Assembly (NCBI RefSeq): GCF_020740795.1 | Contig: NC_067304.1 | Coordinates: 1,726,056 to 1,790,055, forward strand | Direction of reading: 5' to 3' | Source of the DNA: Apus apus | Taxonomy: Eukaryota > Chordata > Aves > Apodiformes > Apodidae | Length of the DNA stretch: 64,000 bases | Shown here: piece by piece, positions 42,851 to 54,200 of the stretch | How positions within the stretch are numbered: position 1 is the first letter of the stretch | Layout: each line of letters starts with the position of its first letter | Position numbers and translations under genes: made by a program | Notes under the pieces: model-generated | What the model was told of the DNA's origin: nothing | Database searches by the model: none | What the model saw: only the letters and a program-made list of their open reading frames with translations

Positions 42851-43540
42851 CTGCCACTTCACCCCATGGGTGGGATCAGAACCGGTTCAAAGCTTTGGGA
42901 GCAGCAGGGGGGAGGAAGCTGGGAGCAATCAGGGGAGGTGACCCCTGCCAAACTGGAGCCAAAGATGCCTTCCTCCTGCTCCCCAAGCAGCACTTTCCCA
43001 TGAAATCCCTGGGCCTGGAGGAGCTGGAGAGGAGGGAAGAGGCAGGATCAGCCCCTGCTGCCTGGAGGTGGGGGGGGGTGGGGGAAAAGGGGGTGTTGCA
43101 ACCCCCCAACCCCCCCCTTGGCTTTATTTTTTTCAGGGCTCAGCCTCCAGCCCCGTGGTCCAGCACCCAGAGAATCAGGATCTCAGGATGTGCAGCCCCT
43201 GGGGGGAAAAAAAACCACCCAATCCAGGTCATTTTTTGGGGGTGAAAAAAGGGGAAGTTTCAGGGGGGTTCAGGGGGCAAATCTGTGCTGGGGTCTGGGC
43301 ACCACGGTCCTCATTTGAAAAGGGTTGAATTAATTTGGAGGGGTTGGGGATGGGGAGGAAGCCTTGATCAGTGATGATGTATTTGCTGCTGCTTCTCCTG
43401 AGCAGCTTTTTGGGGTCCCCAGCCCAGCTCGGGGTTGTAGAACCCCCAAAACCTGGAGGAAGGAACTGGTGAGGGGACCCGAGGGGGCAGGGGGAGGCAG
43501 GGATGGAGCTGCCTGTGCTGGGCACGTGGGAGGGACATGG
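42851..43540. other. Unique intergenic DNA
   Basis: No gene recognised. G runs near 43,070, 43,085 and 43,200. Confidence 0.5.
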
Positions 43541-44845
43541 GGGGCTGGGGTCCCTGTGGGGTGTGTGTGGGGGGGGTCCTTGTGGGGTGGGGGGGTCCCT
43601 GTGGTGTGTGTGGGGGTCATTGTGGGGTGTGTGGGGGGGTCCCTGTGGGGTGTGGGGGGGTTCCTGTGATGTGGGGGGTCCCTGTGGTGTCTGAGGGGGT
43701 TCCTGTGGTGTGTGGGGGGGTCTCTGTGGTGTGTAGGGGGGGTCCCTGTGGTGGGTGAGGGTCCCTGTGGTGTGTGGGGTCCCTGTAGTGTGTAGGGGGG
43801 GTCCCTGTGGTGTGTGTGTGGGTCTCTGTGGTGTGTAGAGGGGGGTCTCTGTGGTGTGTAGAGGGGGGTCTCTGCGGTGGGTGGGGGTCCCTGTGGTGTG
43901 GGGGGGTCCCTGTGGTGTCTGAGGGGGTCCCTGTGGTGTGTAGGGGGGTCCCTGTGGTGTGTAGGGGGATCCCTGTGGGCTGTGTGTGGGGGTCCCTATG
44001 GGGTGTGTGTGGGTCCCTGTGGTGTGTAGGGGGGGTCCCTGTGGTGTGTGTGGGGGTTCCTGTGGTGTGTAGGGGGGGTCCCTGTGGTGTGTAGGGGGGG
44101 TCCCTGTGGTGTGTAGGGGGGGTCCCTGTGGTGTCTGGGGGGGGTTCCTGTGGTGTGGGGGGTCCCTGTGGTGTGTAGGGGGGGTCCCTGTGGTGTGAGC
44201 AGGGACCCTATGGTGTGTGGGGGGGTCCCTGTGGTGTGTGTGGGGGTCTCTGTGGTGTGTAGGGGGGGTCCCTGTGGCGGGTGTGGGTCCCTGTGGTGTA
44301 GGGGGGTCTCTGTGGTTGGGGGGGGGGGGTCCCTGTGGTGTGTGTGGGGGTCCCCGTGGTGTGTAGGGGGGTCCCTGTGGGGTGTGTGTGGGGGTCCCTG
44401 TGGGGTGTGTGTGGGTCCCCGTGGTGTGTAGGGAGGGTCCCTGTGGCGTGGGGGGTCCCTGTGGTGGGTGAGGGTCCCTGTGGTGTGTGGGGTCCCTGTG
44501 GTGTGTGTGTGGGTCTCTGTGGTGTGTAGAGGGGGGTCTCTGCGGTGGGTGGGGGTCCCTGTGGTGTGTGTGGGGGTCCCTGTGGGGTGTGTGGGGGGGT
44601 CCCTGTGGGGTGTGTGGGGGGGTCCCTGTGGGGTGTGTGGGGGTCCCTGTGGCGGTTGTGGGTCCCTGTGGCGTGGGGGGTCTCTGTGGTTGGGGGGAGG
44701 GGGGTCCCTGTGGTGTCTGGGGGGGTCCCTGTGGCGGGTGTGGGTCCCTGTGGTGTAGGGGGGTCTCTGTGGTGTGTGTGTGGGGGGGTCCCTGTGGTGT
44801 GTGTGGGGGTCCCTGTGGCGGGAGGGGGTCCCTGTAGCAGGGGGG
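43541..44845. repeat. G/T-rich minisatellite 'gtccctgtggtgtgtagggg' (~60 copies)
   Basis: Units of 18-24 bp with variable G runs (ggg to ggggggggg). Larger blocks recur, for example 'gtgtgtgggtctctgtggtg' plus 'tgtagaggggggtctctgcg' near 43,812 and 44,504. Its complement drives a 647-codon His/Pro/Thr-rich ORF on the - strand that I treat as an artefact. Confidence 0.95.
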
Positions 44846-44984
44846 GGCCTCTGCAGGAGGTGGCTTCAGGAGCAGCTGGAGAGCCCACCGAGCCGGGGGC
44901 TGAGGCTGCCCCTGCGGGGAGCAGGGATCCCCGGGAGGGATCCTCTCCAGGAGCTGGATCGGACCTGAACCAGCAGCTCCCCCT

Positions 44985-45072
44985 GCCCCACCGCTGCCTC
45001 CCCCTGCCCCACCGCTGCCTCCCCCTGCCCCACCGCTGCCTCCCCCTGCCCCACCGCTGCCTCCCCCTCCAT
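44985..45072. repeat. 21-bp repeat 'tgccccaccgctgcctcccc' (4-5 copies)
   Basis: Perfect tandem copies of a pyrimidine-rich 21-mer directly beyond the G/T-rich array. Confidence 0.93.
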
Positions 45073-45593
45073 CCTGCCCTGCCCTCGGGCTTTTTCCTCC
45101 CAGCCCCGTTTCTGGGAGGACGTTGCTGGGATGGGAGGAACCAGGGTCCCCCCCCCTTGCCCTGGGAGGCACCTGGGATGGGTGGGCTGGGGGTTCCTGG
45201 GTCCCACCTGGGCGCAGCTTCTCCTCCTTTTCCCTTCAGCTCTTGGGAGCAGGGGGGGGAGGAGAAGTACATTCCAGAAGTCCCCTGAGGCCACAGGCTC
45301 AGAGGGGCTGGGAGGGGCTTTCCTGGGCATTCACCTCGTTTCCTTCCCGAAAGGAGCGGTCACGGTTGTTAGAACCGGCCGGGGGCAGCGGAGGGGCTGG
45401 AGAACGTTCCTCTCTGTGCTTCTGGTCCCCAGGGAGCTGAGAAGGGGCTGGTCCGTCCTCCCAACCTGCCCCTGCAGACCTGCCCACCCGGGGCTGGAAT
45501 TGCCTGGGATGGTTGATGGGCAGAGGGGAGAGAGAAGGTTCCTGGAGGGTTTGTTGGGTTGTTTTTTTTCCCCTGATGTTTTGCTGTTGGATG
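45073..45593. other. Unique intergenic DNA
   Basis: No gene recognised. Confidence 0.5.
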
Positions 45594-46076
45594 ATCAGAG
45601 AATCTTGGGATGGGTTGGGTTGGGAGGGACCTTCAAGACCATCCAGTCCCACCCCCTGCATGGGCAGGGACACCTCCCACCAGCCCAGGCTGCTCCAAGC
45701 CCCATCCAACCTGCCCTTCAACACTGCCAGGGATGGGGCAGCCACAGCTTCCCTGGGCAACCTGTTCCAGGGTCTCCCCACCCTCACAGCCAAGAATTCC
45801 CTCCTCATCTCCAACCTCCAGCTCCCTCTTCCACTTTTCATCCATCCCCCTCATCCCATCCCTCCCTGCCCTTGTCCCAAGTCCCTCCCCAGCTTTCCTG
45901 GAGCCCCTTCAGGCACTGGAAGCTGCTCTAAGATCTCCCTGGAGCCTTCTCTTCTCCAGGCTGAACACCCCAACTCTCCCAGCCTGTCTCCAGAACAGAG
46001 CTGCTCCAGCCCTCCCATCATCTCCGTGCCTCCTCTGACTCTCTCCAGGAGCTCCGTGTCCTTCTGTCAGGGACAT
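45594..46076 (-). mobile_element. CR1 LINE 3' fragment, main subfamily (~480 bp)
   Basis: Antisense copy from 'atcagagaatcttggg' through the full subfamily consensus to 'gctccgtgtccttctgtcag'. Confidence 0.92.
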
Positions 46077-46111
46077 AAACTCCCTTCCAACCCAAACCAT
46101 TCGATGACTGA
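46077..46111 (+). mobile_element. Tiny CR1 LINE 3' end fragment
   Basis: 'actcccttccaacccaaacc' followed by 'attcgatgactg' is a CR1 terminus in sense orientation, placed directly after the antisense CR1. This suggests a rearranged or twin-priming-like product. Confidence 0.6.
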
Positions 46112-46615
46112 TTTATTTCCATCCCTCTGGGCACAGCAGCACCCACCAGCCCAGACACGAGCAGGGCACTGGGAGTGGACGCTCAGGGGAGGGTTGTAAA
46201 TTTTTTCAGCACCCCCTCATCCCCTTCAGCATCCCCCAGGGCTGCCCTGGTCCCTGGCAGGGAGGCAATGGACGGGGGGGGGAGGAGCTGGATATGGGAA
46301 TGCTTTTCCATGGAGGAGGAAGGCACAGAGCCTCCTCTGTGTCCCTCTGACTCCCAGTAATTTCATTAACTCCTTCTCATTCCAAAGCAGCCAGATCCCA
46401 GCAGCCTGGGACACACTGACCCTCTGGAGGTTGCTGAGCCTGAAATCCATCCATTTATTGATTCCAGCAGGACCATCTCCCAGCCCAGCCCATTCCCTTT
46501 GGCTTTCATGGAGGATTCATTCATCTCCTTCCCATTTTTTTTTTGCTCACTAGCTGCTCCTGGGCAAGAGCAAAGCAGCCTTTTAGCAGCCCCTTGAGGC
46601 AGTGGTTTATCCCGG
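46112..46615. other. Unique intergenic DNA
   Basis: No gene recognised; non-repetitive. Confidence 0.45.
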
Positions 46616-47005
46616 GAAGGAATGAGGGGTTATATCCCTGTTTAGTCTGGAAAAAAAAAAGGAGGCTGAGGGGGAATCTTCTCACTTGCTGCAGCTGCCT
46701 GAGAGGAGGTTGGAGCCAGGGGGGGTCGGGCTCTGCTCCCCAGGAACAAGGGATGGGACAAGAGGAAGTGGCCTCAGGTTGTGACAGAGGAGGCTGAGGT
46801 TGGATCTTGGGAACAATTCCTTCCTGGCAAGGGTTGTCAGGCCCTGGCCCAGGCTGCCCAGGGTGGAGTCCCCATCCCTGGAGGGGTTTCCAAGCCCTGG
46901 AGATGGTGCTGAGGGACATGGGGCAGGGGTGGCCTGGGCAGGGCTGGGGGAAGGGTTGGACTGGAGGATCTTCAAGGTCTTTTCCAACCATTAGGATTCT
47001 CTGAT
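46616..47005 (+). mobile_element. CR1 LINE 3' fragment, older subfamily
   Basis: Sense copy of the same subfamily as 2770-3150 ('ggttggagccaggggggtcg', 'gctctgctccccaggaacaa'), here with its 3' end 'ttccaaccattaggattctctgat'. A 10-A run at 46,651 interrupts it. Confidence 0.85.
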
Positions 47006-47099
47006 CCAGCCCCACAAAGGAGCAAAGGGACCTTGGGGTTGGTTTTCTTGGACGTTTCCCTGCAAACATCTCTCTTTCCTTTCCTGCAGCCTGTAGAAG

Positions 47100-47163
47100 A
47101 GGAGGACAAAGATGAGGATGAGGATGAGGACGAGGACGAGGATGAGGATGAGGAGGAGGAGGG
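47100..47163. repeat. (GAGGAT/GAGGAC)n microsatellite
   Basis: About ten hexamer/trimer units coding Asp-Glu repeats in the + frame. They lie in a segment flanked by an acceptor-like tttcctttcctgcag (ends 47,090) and a donor-like GAG|gtaagt (47,268). Confidence 0.9.
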
Positions 47164-47620
47164 GTCCCTGCCATCCTGGCTACAGAGCCCAGCCCAGACT
47201 CCTCCTGCTCTCCCCCCTGCCCTATTTCCCATCCCAGGACCCACATGGTGATGGAAAAAGGCAGGAGGTAAGTGCTGTGCCCTCCCCAAGCATCCAATCC
47301 CCAGGGGAACCCCCACATTTCCTCCCCTTGGGATCCATCCTGATGTGTTTTCCCAGCCTGGGGCGTTGGTGGCACAAAGGGACAGGAGCTCAGTGCCTGT
47401 CCCAGCAGCAATTGGGACAACAAGAGCCTTTGGTCTGAAGGCATCAACCTCCCAACCCCATCCCGGCTCCCAGAGCCTCCCATCAGCCCCAATTTCCTGC
47501 AGCCCCCGGTGATAAGAGGCTGATCCTCAAGCCTTGGAAATCCGATGCCCCCGTGTCAGGGAACGCAGGTCCTGGGGGGAACGGGGAAACGCAGCTGAGA
47601 ATGAGCAGACCTCGCTGCTT

Positions 47621-47660
47621 TCCCTCCTCCTCCTCTTTCTCCTCCTCCTCCTCCTCGGCT
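47621..47660. repeat. (TCC)n microsatellite
   Basis: About 12 TCC/TTC trinucleotides in 'ctcctcctcctctttctcctcc'-type order. Confidence 0.9.
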
Positions 47661-48639
47661 GCCGAGGAACCAAACCCCTTCTGAGGATGGATGTGACCTT
47701 AGTGCCCCTCTCTGGCACGGCCGCTCTGCTGCACCCCCTCGGTTTCTGGGGGGGCGGGGGGGGGTTAAAAGCTGCACCCACGCCCACCCCAAACACCCAA
47801 TAAACCACTGGAGTTAATGTCACCCCCTTTTTTTTTTATTTTTGAGGCTTTGCTGTGGTCTCTGAGGTCCCAGGGACTCGCAGATCCCACCTGCTCCCTG
47901 GGAAGAGCAGAGTCAGGGATTGCAGAGAGAGGCTGCAGCTGGTTTTCCTGCCCCTCTTCACCCCCCCTTCCTGTGGGATCTGGCCTGGCCATACCCCCCA
48001 AATATCCCTAAAATCTCTCTTCCCAAGTTGCTCTGAGAACCCATCTCGGGCATCCTGAGCCCTGGTGCTGTGGATTTTGAAGGGGCTGGTGGGATACTGG
48101 TTTTGCTGGGAGGGGATGCCTGGTGTCACTCCAGCCCTGCACCCAGCTGCTCTGTGCCCAGCATGGACCAGAGGAGCTGAGCAATCCCAGTTGAGTTGTT
48201 CCCATCCTTATTGACCCTGCACCAGGCCTCAGGATCCCCCCCATTCCCTGATGTCACCTCATCCCTGCACCCCAGTGCTGCAGTGTCCCCTGTGTCCCCT
48301 GCCTGTGCTGTGCCACCCCTCTGCTCTGCTGGGGCTGGGGGCTTTGTCCTCCCAGCTAGTCTTGAATTTGGGGGCAATTTCTCCCTTTTCAGGTATTCCT
48401 GTGCCTTCTGACCAGGTGTTTCAGCCCAGACCTGTCCACATTGGAGAGAGAGACCATCTCCAGCTTTTGCTTTTCCAACCAGGAATGGGTTCAGCTCCAG
48501 GACTGCCCCATCCAGGGTCCTGAGGAGCAGAAGAAAGTTGAGATACCGAGGCAAAAACCCCAGACATGCCCCCAAAACCCCACTCTGCTGGCTACAGAGC
48601 TCCCTGCTTGAAGGACTGTAAAACCAGAGCTGAAGCCTG

Positions 48640-48770
48640 CCCAGGAATTCCACTAATTTAATGGAGCTGGTTCCTAGTTCGGTTTGGAGCCATTTCCCAA
48701 CCACTGAAGTGATTGAATTAAACTGATTTTCCTGAGGAATTCCTCATTTGGAATGTGCTGGCACCAGCCC
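48640..48770. promoter_or_regulatory. Candidate AT-rich regulatory patch
   Basis: CACTAATTTAATGG and GTGATTGAATTAAACTGATT lie within 80 bp of each other in non-repetitive DNA. Homeodomain-type cores; function inferred only. Confidence 0.25.
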
Positions 48771-49479
48771 TTCTGCTGCCCATCAGGCAAGGCAGCTGAA
48801 TTCCTGGAGGCTGGTTGTTCCCATGGGATTCTACCCGGGTTAAAGAGCCTGGTTTTACCCCCGAGGGGTGGTAGCCCAGGACAGAGGTGGCATCTCCAGG
48901 GTCTGTCTGACCTTCCTGGTTTGTACCCTTATATCCTGGCCCCATTCCCAGGAATCTGTGCAAGGGTGGGGTTTGTCTGCAACACTGGGATTCAGCCAGG
49001 AATTTGGGAAACTGCATCACGCTCCTGCCAGGGATCTGTTGGGTCCAAAGGTGGGCAGAGCACTTGAGGCCAGAACCGAGACGGTGATGGAATAAATCCC
49101 TGTGGAGCAGCCAAGAACTTCCCTTTTTTTTCCCACCCAAATAAAACCTCGGCCAGCAAACGAGCTGTATCCAGGGAAACGCCACTTGGCTTTGCCCAGA
49201 TCCAATCTGGGATCCCTTTGGAGCAGCGCAGGGGGAGGATGAGTCCGGGCATGACTCCAGGATCTGCCCGAAGGGGGTGGGAAAGGCTGGGAATGGTCAC
49301 CCAGGAGCCTCACGGAGATGTTCCACTGCCACCTAGTGACAAGGGGACCCCGGAGAGGGAAGTTGGGTGGGATCAGGCTTTTCCATTCTAAAAAAACCTC
49401 CTTTATTCCAAAGGAGCTGATGGGAACCAGGTCCCTGCTCAATAGGTACCCGAATCCCTTGGACGCGCCGCAGCCTCTA

Positions 49480-49990
49480 GAGCATCTTCATCCTTCCCCT
49501 CATCAACGCAGCGAGATGATTTAGCTCCTGTAACGCAATTAACACGTCGCAACCCTCAACTGCTGCCCTGCCCTGCCATTTATCCTTCCACCCGGCCATT
49601 AACATCTCCCTCCGGGCGATTCCGAAGCGGAAAAAAGCTGCAAATCCCAACCCCGTGCTGGGAGAAAAGGGGGAAAAAAACGGGGCCAAGAACTCGTGGG
49701 TATTAATTCTAATTAACCCACCGCGATCCCAAATTGCTCCGTGGCTGCCTGGCTCCTCTATTCATCCTCCTCTCGGGCTGTTCACACGCGTGTGCAAAGG
49801 TGCGTGGTGCTCTTGGTTGGTTTTTGGGAGGTGATTTTTTTCCTCCCGGGTCGAATCCGGCTCCTCCTTTCGCCACCCGACGCCGCGGCGGGTGCTCGGT
49901 GATGACAAGTCTCCGTGCTGTAATTAGCTTTGCTTAAGCTAATTGTGTCGTTAGGAGAGGCAATTAGCTGGGGGAAGGAGAGAGGAAGAA
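49480..49990. promoter_or_regulatory. Candidate distal enhancer with clustered TAATTA sites
   Basis: Repeat-free, low in homopolymers and different in texture from its surroundings. Contains CAATTAACACG (49,537), GGCCATTAACATC (49,597), TATTAATTCTAATTAACC (49,701), a 9-bp inverted repeat AATTAGCTT-TGCTT-AAGCTAATT (49,922-49,944) and GCAATTAGCTG (49,960). This density of homeodomain cores in GC-rich DNA suggests a conserved developmental enhancer, about 25 kb upstream of ALX3. Confidence 0.5.
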
Positions 49991-52493
49991 GGGGCTGGTT
50001 CCTTCCTCCCGGCACGGCTGCTCCCGGGATCCCTTCCCCGGGGTAAATCAGGAGTCGGGTCCTTGTTCCTCTCGGGGAGGGGACAGGGGCATCCCACCCG
50101 TTTGATCCCACCTGGAATGCTCCAAATCCCGACCTTCAGGGTTGAGGCCAGTGTGTGTGTGGGGGTTCCCTGGCATCCTAGCCTGTCCCCCTGAGCCCAC
50201 GGGTGTCACCTCACCTGCGTGATTCCCCGCGTCACCCTCACGGAGCAGCTCCCACCGGCTCTCCTGTGCCTTTTCCCAAAGGATGTTCCCAAGGGCTTGG
50301 CTTGACCCTGATCCCCGTCATCCACATGGATAAACCCTCCCGAGATGCTGGAAAACAAGAGGGTGAAGTCCCAAGGAGACGGACGGGGAGGGCTCAGAGC
50401 AGGATTTGCTCCGAGATGAAGGATCCAGCTTCTTTCAGCCGCGGCTTTTTTTCCCGCTTGCTCTGAGCTGATCCTGTCGAGCCCCTCGCTGAGCGATCCC
50501 TTTGGATTCATCTGCCCCATTTTTTCCCCCCAGATTGTCCCTTCAGAGCAGGTTTTTGGGGAGCAGCTGCCTGGGCTCAGGGTTGGATGGGGACCTGGTG
50601 ACTCCCTCCCAAAAAACAAACCAACACAGGACACCAGTTCAGCTCCCAAATCAACCCTCAACCTTTCCTCTCCTCAAATGTCTCCAGGTCCAGCCCCAGG
50701 TTTTGGCTTTTCCAGGATGATTTCCAGGATGGTTTCCAGGATGGTTTCCCCCATCGGGGTTGGCTCAGAGACTGAGCACCGAGATCTGACAAGCTCATCA
50801 CAGCCAACATCGACTCTCCTGGCAGCACTGATCCTGCTGCCAAGCACTGGGATGAAGGCTGCAGAGCTCCAGGGCTTTGCTGAGCCCCTCGGCTTCCCGA
50901 GGGACCATCCCCATCCTCTCCCACCTGGCCAAGACCTCCGAGATGGGGAGACAGGAAAAGCTAAGCATTCCCAGTGCTCCCAGTATGGGGATCTTTCTGT
51001 GGAACCCCACAGAGCTGGGATCTGCAGCTCCTGCTGGTTTTTTTTGCAGCGTGTGCCCTCATGGTGCAGCATTGTGGACTCCCCCCCCCCCCCCCAGTTT
51101 TCCTCCCAGGGCTGTCCCTGCTGTGTGCAAACAATTAACAGGGCCCAATTAACGGGATCCGTGGTGGCTGGGAGGGGGGTGTGTGTGTGGGGGGGCGGGG
51201 GGCAAATGTGGACCAGCCTAGTTAGGAATTTAGGATCATTTAGGAACCTGCAGGACCCCCCCAAAGGGCAGGTGATGCTCAACCCATAAATCAATGCTGG
51301 TCACTAAGCCAATGTTGCCTCCTCTGGGTGGATTCCTGGGGCTCAGCCAATGGGCACCTGGGTTTTTGCATATGTGATGAAGGGATAATGAACAGCTGGG
51401 TTTCCCCTCCCACCCTGACCCCCCCCTCCCCACCTAAATGAGGGATAAAGGAGCTGCAGGGGGCGTGGGGAAGCTCGTTGTGAGTCTGGGTGTTATGGTA
51501 GGGCTGAGATAAAGTCCCTGGGGGCTGCAGCACTTGTGATGGGGGGAGGGAATCCCCAAAGCCACCTGGAGAGTGGCAGGGGTTGATGGCCTTGGTCCCC
51601 TGGTGGGGGTTCCTAGTCTGGCAAGAGAGACCCCAGGCTGAGGAGAGCAGGAGGTGCCCACGTTTATGGCTGGTGATGTTTGTGCCTGCTCCTGCCACTT
51701 GGCATCAGGTTGGAAAAGGTGATTTGGGGAGGGGGGAACAGGCAGGAGGGCAGTGATGGGAAGAGCTGAGGGAGGACCTGGGAGGTGCAGATGGTAGAGA
51801 AGGAGCTGCTGGGAGAGAGGAGGGTTAATTATAGCCTGGAGCAGAGCTCAGCAGGCCCAGGTGCATGTCCCTTCCTTCTCTAGCTCTTGAATTCAGGCAT
51901 CTTTCAAAAGCTGCCAGGGATGGGGGCACCTGCCTGGTTGTGTAAAGCACCCACAGGTGCTCCAAGCAGCTTTTCCTTGCCCTGCTCCATCACGGCTCTG
52001 CTGGGTGCTGGAAATCCCTGGTGGAAAGGGGTGACTTGGTGATGGAACCCTGACCCATCCCATCCTTGGCACAGACACCCCTTTTCCCCAGCTCCTTCCT
52101 CTTCCTCAGGGGCTGGGTCTCATCCTGCCCATCCCTGAGTGTCCCCAGTGGGCCTGGCTGGTGCTGGGGGCCAGTTCCCCTCCCTCTGGCAGCTCTTGCA
52201 GCAAAGCCAAGGCACTGGAGCTGAAACCAGCCCTGGCAGTTGGCAGCACCCGCAGCAGATGGTCGGCGCAGCCTGTCTCCCCGCCGCCTCCTCGCTCTTC
52301 CCTCTCCTCATCCTTTCTCCTCACTCCTCTCCTTTGGTTTTTCCTTTTTGCTCACTAATCCCCCCTTGCAAGACTTCCCAGCCTCTATTTCCACCCCCAA
52401 TAGGGGCTCAGCACAAACCCCAAGCCTCACCCCTCCAAGTTGAGGTGTTTAGGGGAGGAGATACCTTCCTGCTCTTGTTGAGAAGGTCCCTGT
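49991..52493. other. Mostly unique intergenic DNA
   Basis: No gene recognised. A C run is at 51,080-51,094 and a (GT)n/G-rich stretch at 51,177-51,200. Two exact CAATTAAC octamers lie at 51,132-51,139 and 51,146-51,153, and CCAAT and TGCATATG-type motifs at 51,310-51,375. Confidence 0.5.
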
Positions 52494-52557
52494 GCCCTAC
52501 AGGGTGGCTGGACCAGATGACCTTTGAAGGTCCTTTCCAACCCCAGGCATTCCATGA
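52494..52557 (+). mobile_element. Tiny CR1 LINE 3' end fragment
   Basis: 'ggctggaccagatgaccttt' plus 'gaaggtcctttccaacccca' and 'ggcattccatga' is a diverged CR1 terminus of about 60 bp. Confidence 0.75.
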
Positions 52558-53534
52558 GAAGTGGAGAAACTGAGGCAGGATGAGGGCTGGGACCTGCTGG
52601 ATCCATCCCATCTCCCTCACCCCCATCTCCAGAGCCACCAGTTTTGTGTCCTGGGCTCCAGCCTTGAGCCTCTTCTCGAAGAGGCTGTAAATGCCAGGTA
52701 AGGAAGGAAAGGGGAAGGTGAAAAGCTCTTAAAATCATGGTTGGATAGTTCCTATTTTATCCAGGCTCCTTCTGCATCCCCCTCCCCTGGACTCACAGCC
52801 CCCTCCCCAGCTCCCAGCTTGTGTTCAGCCCCCTCCCCAGCCCTAAATTCAAAGTGGAGGAGCCAAAACGGAGCCAGGAGCTCAGCTCTGACAGGGCCCT
52901 GGCTTGCAAGGCCACAGGCTTTGCTGTCCCAAACCCAAACGTGTGTGTCCCATTCCTCCCAGGACCCCTGCATGGCCACATTCCTCTGCTGTCCCTTTCT
53001 CAGCAGCGGTGGCCTTGTCACTCAGCTGAGGTCAAGCCCTGCAGCAGGGACCACGGGCTCCATCCTGGCCTCCACCAGCAGTCGTAACACAGAGCACATT
53101 GTTTTTTTTCCAGGGGGTTGATTTCTCCTCTTGTTTGTCTCTTCGCCTCCTCCGGGGTCTCTTTGGCGTTGCCACTTTTGTTGGGTGTCCAAAGCTCCTC
53201 TGGGGTGGCAGTGGTTGGAGCCTGACCCGGACAATGGAGCGTGCTGCTGTCCTGGCAGCAGCTCCATGTGCTGACAGCCCTGGAGATGCTGCTGGGGTGG
53301 GGTGGGGTGGGATGGGGGGAGAAGGACAGGACAGGGACCCACAGGCGGCTGCTGCTTGGATGGGTTCCCAGGGCAAGGCTGAGCTGGGTGGGTGATTCCA
53401 CTGGAAGATGCTCTGGGAGGTCCCTGAGTGGCTGGTTTTTTTGTGTCATGAGGAGATGGCCCCCCGGGGTCCCAGCTGGGATCAGGGGGTCCCAAAGTTT
53501 GGAGCATGTTGAACAGGAAGGAAAGTCACGGCGT
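52558..53534. other. Unique intergenic DNA
   Basis: No gene recognised. A G-rich (GGGGTG)n stretch lies near 53,292-53,322. Confidence 0.5.
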
Positions 53535-53715
53535 GGTTGTGGTGGGAATGGAATGGACCCCTGGAGATCATCTAGTCAAGCCTCTGTTAGAGCAAGGTCA
53601 CCTCCAGAAGGTCCTACAGGAACGTGTCCAGGTGGGTTTGGGGTGTCTCCAAAGAAGGAGCCTCCACAGCCTCTCTGGGCAGCCTGTCCCAGGGCTCTGT
53701 CCCATCTGCTGAGGC
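53535..53715 (-). mobile_element. CR1 LINE fragment, older subfamily
   Basis: 'ggacccctggagatcatcta', 'aggaacgtgtccaggtgggt' and 'gcctctctgggcagcctgtc' follow the antisense order of the 61.8 kb copy. Confidence 0.82.
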
Positions 53716-54039
53716 CTGATCCCATCCTTCCTTGGATCCAAGCCTTCCCTGATCCCACCAAGTGCTGCTTGATCTCGGTGTTGTCTCCAACTTCCCTTGG
53801 CTCCAGGCAGTGCTGGAGCCTCAGGAGAAGGGATGGGGCACAGTGGGGGAACCCCCACTTTGCAGCCAGTCTGGAAATCTCTGGGCACTGGGGAAAAGGA
53901 GGAGAAAGCAGGAACAGAGGAGGATTCAGCAGGTCCAAAACCAGAGCTGGGGGGCCCACCCATCACACCAGGCACATCTCCCCTTGGCAGAGTCATCTCC
54001 TGCTGTCTCCCCTGTCCAGGTAAGGAGCCTTGGGGAGGA

Positions 54040-54200
54040 AAATCTCTCTCTCCCAGCTCCTTGCAAAGCTGCAGCATCTCCTGCTTTGGCTGATAAAAAC
54101 CCCCTTCTCCCAGCTCCTTGCAAAGCTGCAGCATCTCCTGCTTTGGCTGATTAAAAATCCCCTTCTCCCAGCTCCTTGCAAAGCTGCAGCAAATCCTGCC
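54040..54200. repeat. 57-bp tandem repeat (3 copies)
   Basis: 'ctcccagctccttgcaaagc' plus 'tgcagcatctcctgctttgg' plus 'ctgattaaaaatcccctt', three nearly identical units with the third cut short. Confidence 0.93.

Larger units (their letters stand above)
47006..49470. other. Mostly unique intergenic DNA
   Basis: No gene recognised. Contains a (GAGGAT)n microsatellite (47,100-47,163), a (TCC)n microsatellite (47,621-47,660) and an AT-richer patch at 48,648-48,765. ORFs of 100-190 codons on the - strand show no domain I know. Confidence 0.5.

Noticed and set aside
43229-45172. 647-codon ORF on the - strand (His/Pro/Thr/Asp-rich)
   Set aside because: It is the complement of the G/T-rich minisatellite; composition follows the repeat unit and no domain, promoter or splice context supports a gene.
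48126-48704. 192-codon - strand ORF in unique DNA
   Set aside because: No recognisable domain, no supporting splice or promoter features, and length is plausible by chance at this GC content.
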